64,000 bases of DNA. It comes from Rhynochetos jubatus. Taxonomy: Eukaryota; Chordata; Aves; Eurypygiformes; Rhynochetidae. The stretch is taken from assembly GCA_027574665.1 (NCBI GenBank), contig CM050650.1:55225304-55289303 (forward strand), read 5' to 3'. Shown piece by piece: positions 37,501-48,065 of this stretch (position 1 is the stretch's first letter; every line of letters begins with the position of its first letter). Made by a program: the position numbers and the translations under genes. The notes beneath the pieces were generated by a model, which was given only the letters and a program-made list of their open reading frames with translations, was not told the origin of the DNA and searched no databases.

Positions 37501-38368
37501 ATATTCTGAACGCTCGACTTTGTTTCTCAATATTAAATGTGATTTGAGAGTGCTGGTTAATATTATTTTTAATGGATTTCATCTTTCCACTTTAACAGTC
37601 ACTTTTCTTCCCCTCCACTGTTGTTTATACGTTGCTAGTAAATCTTAATTTTATCTTCAAAATACCAGACACACTAGTTCTATCAAGCTTGTTTCTGTTT
37701 GCAGAGTTACAACCTCCCTGTGGCCACACTAGAGTAAATAACAAAATCCTCTTCACCAAAGAAACACATTAATTGCAATAAAATATTAATCTAAACCTGA
37801 ATCTGAATATAAATTAAATTGATGAAGTCCCCTTAATGTTATACAGGCTGTAAATTTTGTACTTTACCTCCATGTCTGAAAGTAGTGGCTGGTTAGTTCT
37901 GGATGGCTGCTTGGTCCGTGGTGCCTTTGGTGGCCTCTTAACGGGCTGGTGACCATGTTTTGGAATAATTTTGCCAGCTGATACAACAGAGTAAAATCTT
38001 GATGATGCGTTCCAAAGCTTTTTAATATGCTCTGTATTGAGCTTGTTTCCCATCACCACCACACCAAAACGTTTCCAGGGTGGAAAAAAACCATCCCCAC
38101 TCTGATAATAAACATTTTTTCCCACAGCCGATACATTTCCTTGGAGCAGCTGCCAATTCCTGACTTGCACACATGGACTTGTCAAACAAGGGGGAGCAGT
38201 TTTCAGAGCATTCGAATTCCAAGACGTTGCAGTCCTGTGAGGTGTTCCATCAACTTCGTTATCCAGCTTCAATATTGGACGTCCAGTTTTATTAAAGCTT
38301 TTGCACTGACATACTGTTGTTAAAGCGTGAAACGATCTAGTCCCAAGGTGCAGAAGTTTCAGTCTCAT
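19540..38368 (-). CDS. RMND1: RMND1, mitochondrial inner-membrane protein of the RMD1/DUF155 family
   Basis: RMND1 supports translation of mtDNA-encoded proteins, and loss in humans gives combined oxidative phosphorylation deficiency. Eleven coding exons on the minus strand join in phase: 38368-37868, 33483-33375, 30499-30424, 30075-30036, 25970-25870, 25097-24991, 23079-23015, 22174-22098, 21369-21249, 19926-19810 and 19572-19540, totalling 448 aa against 449 in human. All have GT-AG junctions. Residues 1 to about 30 are basic and hydrophobic, as expected of a mitochondrial presequence. The first 160 residues diverge strongly. From [17 protein letters not shown] onward the DUF155 domain is clear ([78 protein letters not shown]). 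A C-terminal membrane segment ([12 protein letters not shown], then [10 protein letters not shown]) ends the protein. I chose the ATG at 38368 because the ATG at 38407 lies before the acceptor aatacag, in the intron. Confidence 0.96.
20671..21207 (+). mobile_element. Solo LTR of an avian endogenous retrovirus, inside an RMND1 intron
   Basis: It begins TGTGCTGGTTTTGGCTG and ends TAAACCACGGCA, the TG...CA ends of a retroviral LTR. A TATA-like box (TATATAAG) at 20936-20943 and the CGGCTGCGTGGTGCTTAG block are kept. No viral coding region adjoins it. It lies antisense to RMND1, between the exons at 19926 and 21249, and stops 41 bp from the donor of the latter. The flanks show no obvious target-site duplication. 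It is better preserved than the related copy at 16655-17224. Confidence 0.85.
21208..28521 (-). other. RMND1: RMND1 introns with five small exons
   Basis: The exons in this stretch are 21369-21249, 22174-22098, 23079-23015, 25097-24991 and 25970-25870. The intron sequence between them shows no other gene. A short poly(A) run lies near 27713-27727. Small open frames are chance. Confidence 0.8.
28522..29232 (-). mobile_element. CR1 retrotransposon 3' fragment, antisense copy
   Basis: This is a 5'-truncated CR1 on the minus strand, so it shares RMND1's orientation. The end at 28522 carries the TGGTTTGGGTTGGAAGGGAC block, followed by the other tail blocks. At 28904-29233 a 109-codon frame matches the C terminus of the CR1 reverse-transcriptase protein ([51 protein letters not shown]). 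The frame shifts after that point, and the element lacks its 5' part, so it is dead. Confidence 0.95.
29233..33374 (-). other. RMND1: RMND1 introns with two small exons
   Basis: Exons 30075-30036 and 30499-30424 are embedded here. There is an 18-base A run near 29476-29493 and another A/T run near 31110-31124. The remaining sequence is plain intron; no other gene was recognised. Confidence 0.75.
30036..30075 (-). other. RMND1: RMND1 40-nt exon
   Basis: Between acceptor aattcacag and donor AGT|GTAAGT lie 40 nt that, with the AG left by the previous exon, read [14 protein letters not shown], equal to human REGAAVFWNVKDKT. It is easily missed by gene finders. Both neighbouring phases close only if it is included. 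Confidence 0.93.
33484..37867 (-). other. RMND1: RMND1 intron after the first coding exon
   Basis: GT-AG intron of about 4.4 kb with donor GAG|GTAAAG and acceptor tggcacag. It is AT-rich, with an A run near 36684-36702. No repeat family or hidden exon was recognised. A segment at about 35,930-36,280 is richer in GC and looks like a decayed insert, unidentified. Confidence 0.7.
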
Positions 38369-38382
38369 CGCTTCCCTTAGAA

Positions 38383-40737
38383 CTGTATTTAAAACAAACA
38401 GAATCATCCATCAACCCTTTGGAAAGAAATAATATTATTTTCCCCCTTATCTAAAGGGTAACCCATACTCCTTTTCTTGAGTTAATACTCCTAAGCACAT
38501 GAACCTTGGTGGCATTAAACAGCTTTTTTCCAATGCTATGGAAATTATTAAAACACATTATTGAGCTATGTGCTTGTAACACACGGTGAAAAAGTAGAAT
38601 TGGTTGCTACGTCAGGATGTAAGCAGGCACCTCTTCCTTCTGTTGCTCATTCTGTGTAGCAGCCTGCACTCTCTGCGACCTCACTGATGAAATTACTCAT
38701 GAGCAAGCACACACCTTAAAAAGGACATCAGCCTCTGTGAATCATTATTTTATACAGAATAAAAACAACAATTATATTACTCTGTGCTTGTACTGAAATG
38801 TCGCCTATGGAATACACAGCCATCAGCATCATCTCAAACTTCTATATCGCAAACATCCAAGCACAGATCCGGCTCCGTTTGTCTGTCTTGACTATAGCAA
38901 GAGACGAGTCAATGGCGTTATGGTCTTGATCCTGCTATTACATACTGATACAACAGAGACTGCAAAGCCTGCTTGCAGATATACCTGTGCTGACAGAAAC
39001 ACCACAGTGCCCTTATTCTGTTTTTCCAGACTAAAAGCAAGCTTATTTATGCTAATGTATGAGCTAATCAAATAAACTTCAAGAGCATTCACAGACCATA
39101 GACTGAATAGCTCAGTGGGTGTGTTTCAGTTGCTGAAAAAATGCAGCATCAAATCCCTGCCCCCATCTGCTTTTATTAACCAAGAACATTTCCCTCATGA
39201 TACAAAATCCATCTCCAGCAAGTTATTAACAACAGCAAAGTCATTAAGTTGGGTAGCTTGAAAAAACTCCCGATTTCAGAGTGGTTTTCAAAAACGGTGT
39301 AAAGGACAAGGGAGAAGCCTCAGGTAGCGCAGGCTAACTAGCGGAAAGAGACTGCCAAGCGCCAGGCAGATCGATACTCCCCCAGCCAACAAAACCTTGT
39401 GTCGAATCGCAGTGATCCCAGGGGTGGTTTTCCAACTGCGCAGGCTTAACAGCAAATCATGTGGAAGCAGTGATCATACAGACTAAACTCCATGGAGGGG
39501 CCTTGACGCCAGGTTTGCAGGGGCAGAGGCACCAAGCCAGGCAAGAGCCGCCACCACAAGGCAGCAGGTGCCATCTCCGAACAGCACAAACGGATCGGCA
39601 CCTTGTCCGACGTCTCTTTACTACAAGAACACGCCTTATTCACGCCTGTTTCTTGCCAGGCGGAAGTCCAAGCTTACTGTGGCAGAGCCACCAAGAAGGA
39701 CGAATAAACAGGCGGGCGGGCGGACAGACCGGCCCGGCGGGCCCGGCAGCAGCGAGACGCCCGGGCCTCATCCGCCGCCCGCAGGGCCCTGGCTCTCCTG
39801 TTTCTCGCTGCGGGCCCCTTCACAGCGCCCTCCCGGCAACAGCAGCAAGAAGCAGCAGCCGCCGCCGCCGCCGCCCCTCCCCCTCTCCTTCCCCTCAGGG
39901 ACACAATGGCGGCGGCGGCCCCACCCCCGGGAGCGCCCCCTCCGGTATGCGTGAGGGGGGAAGGGAGCGGCCTCGCTCCCATTGGCTGCCTGCGCGTAGG
40001 GCGGGACCCCGGCCGCCTGGGGAGCCAATGGGGAGGAGGAGCCTCGCCTCCGCAGGAAGAGCGAGGCCAACGCCGCCCTCGCCCGAGGCGGCCGCTGAGG
40101 CACTTGGGCCCGCAGTGGCGAGCGGCTGACGGGCGCCCCTAGCGGCCACGGCGAGGCTCCACTGCCAAGGCCGAGCCGGGGGCGGGGGCCCAGCACCCCC
40201 TGCTCCCTCACGCTCCGGCGGGTTGCGGTGTCGCAGTACCCGGGCACGGCCCCGCAGCTTCCCTGCCTAGCTCCGGCAGGGGCTGCGCGGCGACGGAGGA
40301 AGGGCTCGGGCTGCCTCCCCACCAGCCCCCTCCCACCCGCGGGCAGGGCTTCCTCACCCCCTACACTGCCCCCCCTCGCTCGGGCCCGCGGTCGGTGCCC
40401 GCGGGGCGCTGCAACTCGCGTCAGGCCGGCGGGAAGGGCGGCTGAGGCTCCCCGGTTCGCCCACCTCCTCCCGCGGGCGCTGCGGCAGGCCCGCCCCGCA
40501 GGCGTCCGTACCACCGCGCCACCCCCCCCGCCCCGGGGTTCCAGCAGGGGCCACGCAGCCCCCCCTCCCAGCGCAACCTCCCGCTCAGCTCCGACCGGTG
40601 GCGGCCGGGAACCGCCAAGAGCTCCCGCGCCGCCGTTCGGCCCCTCCCCCGCCCCGCGGCGCGCTCCCGCCCGGCCGCCGCGACGGGAGAGGGAGGGGGG
40701 GGTGGGGAGGCGGTTCCCGCCGCGCGCCAACACTGAC
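38383..40737 (-). other. RMND1: RMND1 intron 1
   Basis: This joins the untranslated first exon to the exon at 38382. It is AT-rich up to about 39.6 kb, then enters the CpG island. Confidence 0.6.
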
Positions 40738-40870
40738 CTGGGGGAGGGGGCGAGCCGCTCTCCGCCGCGCGAGCCGCGGCCCCGCCCACCGCCCGCCGAG
40801 CTCCGCCAGGGCGCGCGGGCCTCCAGGCCCCGCCCGCCCGGCCTCCCGTCGCCGCGCCGCGCTGCGCGGC
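40738..40870 (-). other. RMND1: RMND1 exon 1, 5' UTR (5' edge approximate)
   Basis: A good minus-strand donor CCCCCAG|GTCAGT ends the exon at 40738. Human RMND1 also has an untranslated first exon. The 5' end is inferred from the CCAAT box and the ARMT1 start. A second possible donor, TTG|GTGAGG near 40888, overlaps the CCAAT box and is less likely. Confidence 0.45.
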
Positions 40871-40950
40871 GGGCGCGGTTGCCTCACCAATAACGTCCGG
40901 CGGCCTCGCCCCGCTTCCGGGGGGCGGTCCGCCGGCTGGTGGGGGCGGAG
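40871..40950. promoter_or_regulatory. Bidirectional RMND1/ARMT1 core promoter
   Basis: Between the two inferred first exons lie a CCAAT box (40887-40891, NF-Y type), an ETS/GABPA-like CTTCCGG (40913-40919) and GC boxes. There is no TATA box. This combination is typical of bidirectional promoters of genes serving mitochondria. Confidence 0.6.
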
Positions 40951-40962
40951 CAAGATGGCGGC
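40951..40962 (+). promoter_or_regulatory. ARMT1: TISU element at the ARMT1 start codon
   Basis: CAAGATGGCGGC is a perfect match to the TISU consensus SAASATGGCGGC. TISU works both as a YY1 promoter site and as a translation initiator for mRNAs with extremely short leaders. It predicts that transcription starts roughly 5-30 nt upstream. Confidence 0.8.
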
Positions 40963-43900
40963 GGTAGCGGCGCTACCGGTCTCCCTCTCGGGCAGGTTTA
41001 AAGGGTCCGTCGCGGCCTGGCGGGCTTGTCCCCGGCAGCGGGGTGGGGGCGGGAGGGAGCTGAGGGAAGGGCCGGCGGCCCCGCAGGCGGGAAGCGGCTG
41101 CTCTCGGGCACCGGGCCTCTGGGCCGGGGCCTCCGGCCTAGCGCTGGGCGCCGGGCGGGGCTGGCTCTCTGCCTACACGTGCGGGCGGGGGCAGCGCCAG
41201 CATCGCGCCGTGGACGGGCCCGCATCGCCGGGAGGCGGCGCTGTGCCGCCAAGCGCCGCCAGCTCCGCGCCGCCCGCCGTAGCCGCCACAGGGGCGGGCG
41301 CTTCTTCGCGCCGGCGTCGCTCGGCCGCTCGCCGCTGCCCTTGGCCCTGCCGGTTACTGGCCGGGATAGGCCTTGGGAGGGCATGAGCGGTGCCTCTGTG
41401 TCTCCTAGGTGTCAGTAGTGGGTAACTGCTCAGCTCCGAGGCCCTGAGAGCGCGTCTCCGAGTCGCCGGACAGAAATCTTCGAATAAAACCCGTTTTTCG
41501 AGCCGGGTTCAAGCTCTCCGTGGGGCTGGTCACGTTTTTGCTCATTGTTTTTCTCGTACATCAACAGGGTTGAGGGATGGGGAGATGTAAATGGAGTACA
41601 TGGCGGAGAGCAAGTAGTGCTCAAGGATTTTCTTGTTGATACAAGATGCATTAAACTTCGAACAAATCTCTGTGCTTTTTAATTTAAACTTGCTTGTCTT
41701 TACATCTGGGTGACCGAGCAATTGGAGAATGCATTTTAGCCTAGAATTAACTGCAGTTTTCGCTCTTATGGCAGGGCCAGTCACTTAGTGTTTTCTTCCC
41801 TGAAAAGACTGCCGTTTAGATTTTTCTTCAAAAGTAGAACCTGACCAGTTTGATTTTTTGTTGTGTTTGTTATTTATTGGTGCCCCCTGCCATAAAGACA
41901 CACAAACTTACTTTTAAGACCTGGTAGCTATTTAAAAAGATAAAATATATTTCATCATTTCTTCTCATTAATAAAATTTTGATCCTCTTCTTTTTAGATC
42001 CTTTGCGTATTTTACAATTAAAGACAGACTGCCCCAGATCCTCACAAGGGTTATTGATACTCTGCATCGACATAAAAATGAATTTTTTGAAGAACATGGT
42101 GAGGTAAGAACAGAGTATATTTTTTGCCTGAGACCCACCAACCCTTGGACCCCTTCCCTGCGTTGCGTTTGCAGGTTTCTTAACTACAGTCGTTACTTGT
42201 CTGTCTGAAGCTTTTTGTCTATTGTTTTTTTCCTTTATCATCTCTTTCTCATAGCTTTTTTCATTAATTTTGAAACTTGCCTTTCTGTCTAACCTTTTTC
42301 TGATCTATCTGTTCTACAGCTGCGTCACTTTCTCAGGTTTTTGTGTTGATGCGGAGTTTAACAAACTGCCCAACCTGGCAGTGTTTCAATACTCTGTTCC
42401 CCTCTAAGGAGCAAAAAGTCCAGTCTAAAAAGAAGTCTCATGCACGATTCATTTTAGGATGTTAGGTGTAAAATGAGCTTCAGTCACCAGTGTGTGTTGG
42501 GTTGAAGCAAACTCTGATTTGTCAGGGACATGTATTTGGCTATTAAAAATTACCGCTTAGGTTTTTCATGAAAACGTGGTCTGTGTCTCTACAGGAATAA
42601 ATGTTCAGAATAGGAACTTTTGTTCTCCACTTATTTCAGAAGGGTGTTGAAGCAGAGAAGAGAGCTATATCTTTCCTCTCCAAACTGCGGAATGAACTGC
42701 AGACGGACAAACCGGTGACCCCTTTAGAAGATGAGCTGCCTGATGCTGCACTGTGGAACCAGTACCTAGACTACCAGCGAAATTTGTCAAATGGGAATGG
42801 AGAGCCGAGCTGGTTTCAGTCCCCTTGGTTATATGCAGAGTGTTACATGTATCGAAGAATTCATGCAGCATTAGCACAGAAGTAAGCATTTACTAGCTTG
42901 GTATATTGCTGTGCAAAATGTTATTCTTTCCCTTTTGTTTTTTTAGGAGAAAGGAAGACAGCTGGCGAGTAAGATAAAGGAAAATCTTAAGCTTTTACCT
43001 TATTCTTCTTCCTTCATCTTGCACCTCAGATTTAAAATGAATGCTTTTTCTTCTTCCTTGCAGCAGAATTTGAAGGGGTTTTTTTTTATGCTTCAGTTTC
43101 TGTGACTTGGTCTACATGAAAACTCTTAAGCTTGGCTGTATAGATTGACCTTCTTGCAGACTAATGTGCATTGAGATATGAAAGTTATTTAGCATTTCTA
43201 AAAGGTTTTTAGACTAGAATTATCTCTTAAGACATGTCAGCCTAAAACAAAAATGCGAGAGCCACTCATCTGTTGGGTGTTCTAACGTGTTTTACTGCTC
43301 GAAATCTGAAGTTACCGTTTGAGAACTCCTCCTTACAGCACCAGACCCAGCTAAGCAGCCCGGCTGTTCATTCTACACCATCTTCTTAGTTACAGCAGTG
43401 TTTGCAGACCGTATGTTGCATCGAACTTTGGGAGCTGATCCTAGTTAAAAATAACTTGGCAGGAAAACTTGTGCTGGTTCTGTGGAGAGGTGCCAGTACA
43501 ATGTAATGGGGTAAGAGTGAGCAGTTGAAGTTCCTGCTGCTGCCAAAAAAAATTGAAAGCTCCATGCATTCTGGATTTGCCCCTGGTATTACAGCAATGC
43601 AAACACAGTAATGGGACTCGTGTTTCTACTGGTATATCCTGTAATTTGAATTCCTGTAGCAAAACCTTCAAATATGAGATGGATCGGCTGGATTGCACTT
43701 AAAAAAACCTGAGCAGATGCTTTTCATTACTAAGCTTTAAGTTTCTTGATCTCTATTATTTAGCTGCTCTTAAGCATACGCTTGGATGAAAGTTCAGTCA
43801 TTTGTCAAAAGGTGTACATCCAAATATGTCTCATAATCAATGAATCTCTACTTCTTATAAGAACCGAACTGTTTTGTCATCTTTTTCGTGTTAATTTTCT

Positions 43901-46291
43901 AAAGTCTTAGTTAAAAACTTTCATAAGAATGTTATCGCTATAAGAGACTTGTTTATGGGAAGTACACTTCAGCACCCACAAACATGCTTAAAATTGGACG
44001 AGCAATTCACTACATTAGTTCACTTGTATGTTACAGTTTTAATTCTCTGTGTCTGAGGACTGGAGTTCAAAATTGTCACTCTGGGTGCAGTTCCCAGAAT
44101 TGCTGGGACTCAACGCTTGTTCACTTCCAGGATATATTGTTAGAAATCTAAAGAGGTATCATGTATCTGTTTGAGTGAGGTACGGCATCTGGATGTTACT
44201 GGGGTGTGTGAAAACCCAGTATGACAACTGGAAGCAGAAAATCTAGCCAGGGCCTGTAGTACGGCCTAAAAAAGCTGAGCTTTGAGCTTGCATTTTCAGG
44301 TGTTTCATGTAGTGTCATGGAAAATGTGGCAGGTATGTTAATATTCTTGTTCTCCTTCTGTTTTTAGCCCACCTATTGACAACTTTGATGTATTTAAGGA
44401 AGGAAAGGCTCAAAATTTCTTTGAATCCCAAGAGGCTGTTATTGCTTTATGCACTTACTTTCAGGAACTTCTTAAAAACATCAAGGATCTAGAGGAAAAG
44501 CAACTTCAGGAGGAACTTTTTAAGCTGTTGCAGGTAAGCTGGTGGTACATACCCTAAGAATTTAAAACATCCCTCCTATGCAACAAGAAAATACTTGAGG
44601 TTATAAAGAATATGAACTTCAAATGGAAAGTAAAATATTGCTATTTTGTTTGTAAAAATGTGATGAAATCCTGACAGGCGTACTGGATTGCTGCTACTCT
44701 GGAAATACTTAAATTTTGGTTGGTTGTATTAAATGTGACATCTTCATTATACTGCTGGTCTTTATTGAGTATTTGATAGCTTATTCTCCCTCAAAATCAG
44801 TATCTCTAAAACATTTCAAGTCAAGTTCCAGGTGGCCTTTTTATTAATCTAACTGTAAAATTTTAAACCAGTTCATTCTACTGACACTAAAAAATTTTGG
44901 ACTTCTTTGGAAAAAAAAGTTAGAAGTCAGTCTGGGTCAGAAGCATTTTAAAAGCTTTATAACTGCATTATTCTTGGAAAAAATAGTGCCTTTGGGTAGC
45001 ATATGAAATCTCACAGTATTGCAAGTAGGTCCGTTAGCTGGCAACAGTGCACACCAAGTATTTGGTGCACACCAAGTATTTGATGCACCTTTATGAAAGC
45101 CTTATTAGTTCGTACTTACAATACAGGTTCTTACTTGGCTGCATATAATAAAAAAATAAGCCTGCTTTTATTACTCCTTTTGCTGTGTCCCCACTGATAC
45201 TTTCTGGAATTGCAGTACGGAGGATGTTTGTGTTTTAAGCTTTGTGATCAGTGTATTTATGTTGATCTGGATCTTCTGTCTTTGTTCACTTCTGGTGCGT
45301 GTTTCTGATGCCTGCATAAGTACAGAGCATTGTTTGGTTCCTTCCGCAAAATCTTGTCTGTATTAAGATTTCTGTACAAGAAGTTGATCTTGGAGGAAGA
45401 TGTGGAGTTAGAGCATTTATGTCCCTAAAATAAAAGCAAACAAATTCTTTAGGGTATGTGAAGTTTAAAATGTAATTACAGTGAGACTTAGCAAATGTTT
45501 TTGTTTGTTTTTTCTCCTACTAGGTGTCACTGTGGGGCAATAAGTGTGACCTTTCCTTTTCAGCTGGTGGAGACAGCTCTCAGAAATCTAGTCCTTTACA
45601 ATCCCTGGAAAACATGATACCTTACATCTTAGTGAATGATATGGAAAAGCTTTGGTCACTACTTGTAAACGCCAAAAAAGGAAATACAGAAAAAAGTAAT
45701 ATTAGGATTGATATAATCCTGGATAATGCCGGGTTTGAGCTTGTAAGCGATCTTGTGTTGGCTGACTTCCTGCTATCGTCAAAGCTAGCTGATGAAATCC
45801 ATTTTCATGGAAAAAGTATTCCCTGGTATGTGTCAGATACCACAAAGCAGGATTTTAACTGGACTATTAAACAACTGCAGTCAGCTAATCATATGTGGAT
45901 GTCTAGATGTGGGATAAACTGGGAGGGCAATTTGAAAAAGGGAGTTTGGGTTTACCAGGATCACATGTTTTGGACTTTGCCACATGACTTTTCCTGCATG
46001 GCTGAAGTTGCTCCTGACTTGTATGCTGATCTACAGAAGTCAAACTTGCTTCTTTTCAAAGGTGATCTAAACTATAGAAAATTAACAGGAGATAGAAAAT
46101 GGGAATATACTGTTCCCTTTCATCAAGCCTTGAACAAGTTTCATCCTGCGCCTCTCTGTAGTTTGAGAACACTGAAATCTGACACTCAGGTTGGCCTAAA
46201 ACCTGGACAAGGTGAACAAATTCAAGCTTCTGAATCTGAGTGGATGGTAAGTGGAAAATACGGGGTAGTTCAGTTTGATGCCGCTCTCTAG
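40955..46291 (+). CDS. ARMT1: ARMT1 (C6orf211 orthologue), DUF89 damage-control phosphatase
   Basis: DUF89 proteins are metal-dependent phosphatases acting on damaged phosphometabolites. ARMT1 was first reported as a protein-glutamate methyltransferase. Five exons on the plus strand join in phase: 40955-41004, 41998-42103, 42640-42881, 44368-44533 and 45524-46291, giving 443 aa against 441 in human. Introns have GT-AG ends. Key parts are TIKDRLPQILTRVIDTLHRH (about 22-41), KLRNELQTDKP (about 65-75), YMYRRIH (about 121-127), the metal-site LDNAGFEL (about 254-261, Asp255/Asn256), VSDTT (about 291-295) and KGDLNYRK (about 367-374), all as in the family. The terminal exon carries more than half the protein and stops at TAG. 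Exon 1 has two possible donors 9 bp apart (40995 or 41004). The second keeps alignment with human SLSGQDVGSFAY, so I used it. Confidence 0.96.
41005..41997 (+). other. ARMT1: ARMT1 intron 1
   Basis: The first 400 bp are the 3' flank of the CpG island; the rest is AT-rich. It ends in a good polypyrimidine tract and tttttag. No other feature was recognised. Confidence 0.8.
42882..44367 (+). other. ARMT1: ARMT1 intron 3
   Basis: GT-AG intron between AA|GTAAGC and tttttag. Nothing but intron sequence was seen. Confidence 0.8.
44534..45523 (+). other. ARMT1: ARMT1 intron 4
   Basis: GT-AG intron (CAG|GTAAGC to cctactag). It holds a perfect 18-bp tandem duplication at 45047-45082. Confidence 0.85.
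45047..45082. repeat. 18-bp tandem duplication in ARMT1 intron 4
   Basis: GTGCACACCAAGTATTTG is present twice in direct succession without mismatch, followed by a short partial third unit. This suggests a recent slippage or duplication. Confidence 0.85.
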
Positions 46292-48065
46292 TTAAATGGT
46301 TCCTAATATTCCAAAACAGAGATTCAGTCTGAGTTCTGACTGCTTTCTCTGTTCCATGCTTGGCTTCAGCAAAGATTCTTTCTTGTTTGCACTTTTTCCT
46401 CCCAAGTGATTTGTTGGTTTGGTTTCACAAAAGACTTTAATGTTGTGCAAAAGTTTACAAACTGTCCTGTATACATAAATCCTTCTGCATTTCAATATAT
46501 TTTGTTGTCCTAATGTCTAGTGTTAGCAGATGTTTAATATGAAAGTTTAATTGTCCATAATATTTTTTATCGGCAGATATGAGAGTTTATGGCTAACAAG
46601 TGAAAAATCTGCTTCAGAAACCACTTCCTCAATCTCACATTTTAGCATGTATTTATTTATTTATTTCAGGATAATTTGTGCTCCACATGCCATCCATTGC
46701 ATGAAAGTTATTATTTTAGAGAATGCACAAATTAATTCCAGATAGATTCTTTGCAACCCATTGCAGGATCATATTTTGAAACTGTTGAAAGCTGAGTTGA
46801 CTTCTACCAAGACTTTATTACATAAATTGTTTTTTACTTGCTCCTTGTGTGTGTGAGCAAATAACTTTTGATGTTTTGAGTATGGTTCTCTGTACATTAA
46901 GAGAAAAGTTCTTGGATGATGCCTTGTAAATATTAATTTAGAATTTGAAAATTAAATTTTAATTTTAAAATACAAGTGGATGTTGCTAGCCGGTTTGTCT
47001 GTAGGAGGGGAGTTGTCCCATCTGGTAGGAAGATCAGTGGGAAAAAGGACAATCCCATTTTAAGAACATGGAAGTTATTGTTTATCCAAGAACCTCTACC
47101 AAAAAATAAGCACACAAAAAAGTCCCCAAAGCGAGCAAACAAACCAACCCAACCGGTTGCATCAGTTGGGTTTTAGATTTGATACGGAATTGAATTAAGG
47201 GTGGTTCAAGCACTGCTGCCTTTCCATTGTGATAATTCTCTTTATTTGTCAATTTTTTTTTTCCTTTTCTTTTTTTTAAGAAGGATGCCATAATTTTCAC
47301 GGAGGATATACAACCCCAGTCGCACTGAGTAGTGTATGCTAGAGAAGTATACGCCATACAGGCTGCTGCTAATTGGAGTTGTTAGAAGCCCGTTTCTTCT
47401 TTCCTATACCCTGGTCTCAAATTACTCAGGATTTTGGGGAAAATTTAGGGATACTTTAGTGGTTTTTCAGAGTGAAGCGAAATGAAAGTGGAAATGCATT
47501 ATCCATTTATAAAGCAAAAATTAAAAATAGACTCAAGTCTTCACGTACCTTTGTGGTTTGAAGTAGGCCTTTGATGAGGGGCTGACGTAACGCCAGCGAT
47601 AACCACAGGTTAGAAAACAACAGCATAGTTGCCTGTAGTCTGACTGCGTTATGCTCCTGTCTAGTGCTGCTAAAATGAGAACTTGCCTCTGGCAGCCAAG
47701 GTGGCTGTTAGAGAGAACAAGAGTAGACAATCTTCCGTTTTCCATACGTCTTACACTCTGAAAAAGAGGGCACAGAAGTGGCCTTATTTGAGTACGTTTT
47801 GGAAGCGGTGCTGTGGCAAGGGAATGACTGTGTGGTAGAGAGTGGACATAGAAGATTTGTGTGCTTACAGTTAACCTAAGACAAGGGTAATATTTGACAG
47901 GCCTAAAGAAGTGTGTGTAGGGGAAAGATGTGGCCCTATTTTGTACCTAGTCTAGGCTTTGAAGCTGGATGCCCCTTCTGGTCAGTGAAACCACTGGCAA
48001 AGCCTGTTTTCTGAAGTGCTGCTTATTGTGTTCATACAATAAAGATCTATCCAGTGGATAAATAT
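46292..48065 (+). other. ARMT1: ARMT1 3' untranslated region (end inferred)
   Basis: AT-rich non-coding sequence follows the TAG. The first strong poly(A) signal is at 48038-48043. Weaker ATTAAA variants near 46950 could give a shorter form. Confidence 0.5.
48038..48043 (+). terminator. ARMT1: Poly(A) signal of ARMT1 (preferred)
   Basis: AATAAA is followed about 35-65 nt later by a T/G-rich block (gactttggttttttgtgttt), the normal layout of a cleavage site. Confidence 0.55.

Larger units (their letters stand above)
39700..41400. promoter_or_regulatory. CpG island shared by RMND1 and ARMT1
   Basis: High GC with dense CpG across the head-to-head 5' ends of two genes. The long arginine- and proline-rich open frames on both strands (for example 39768-40733 minus and 40598-41386 plus) come from composition. 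The start codon of ARMT1 lies at 40955. Confidence 0.88.

Noticed and set aside
39461..41418. Long arginine-rich open frames in the second CpG island
   Set aside because: Composition effect. The true gene starts are the ARMT1 ATG at 40955 and the untranslated RMND1 exon.
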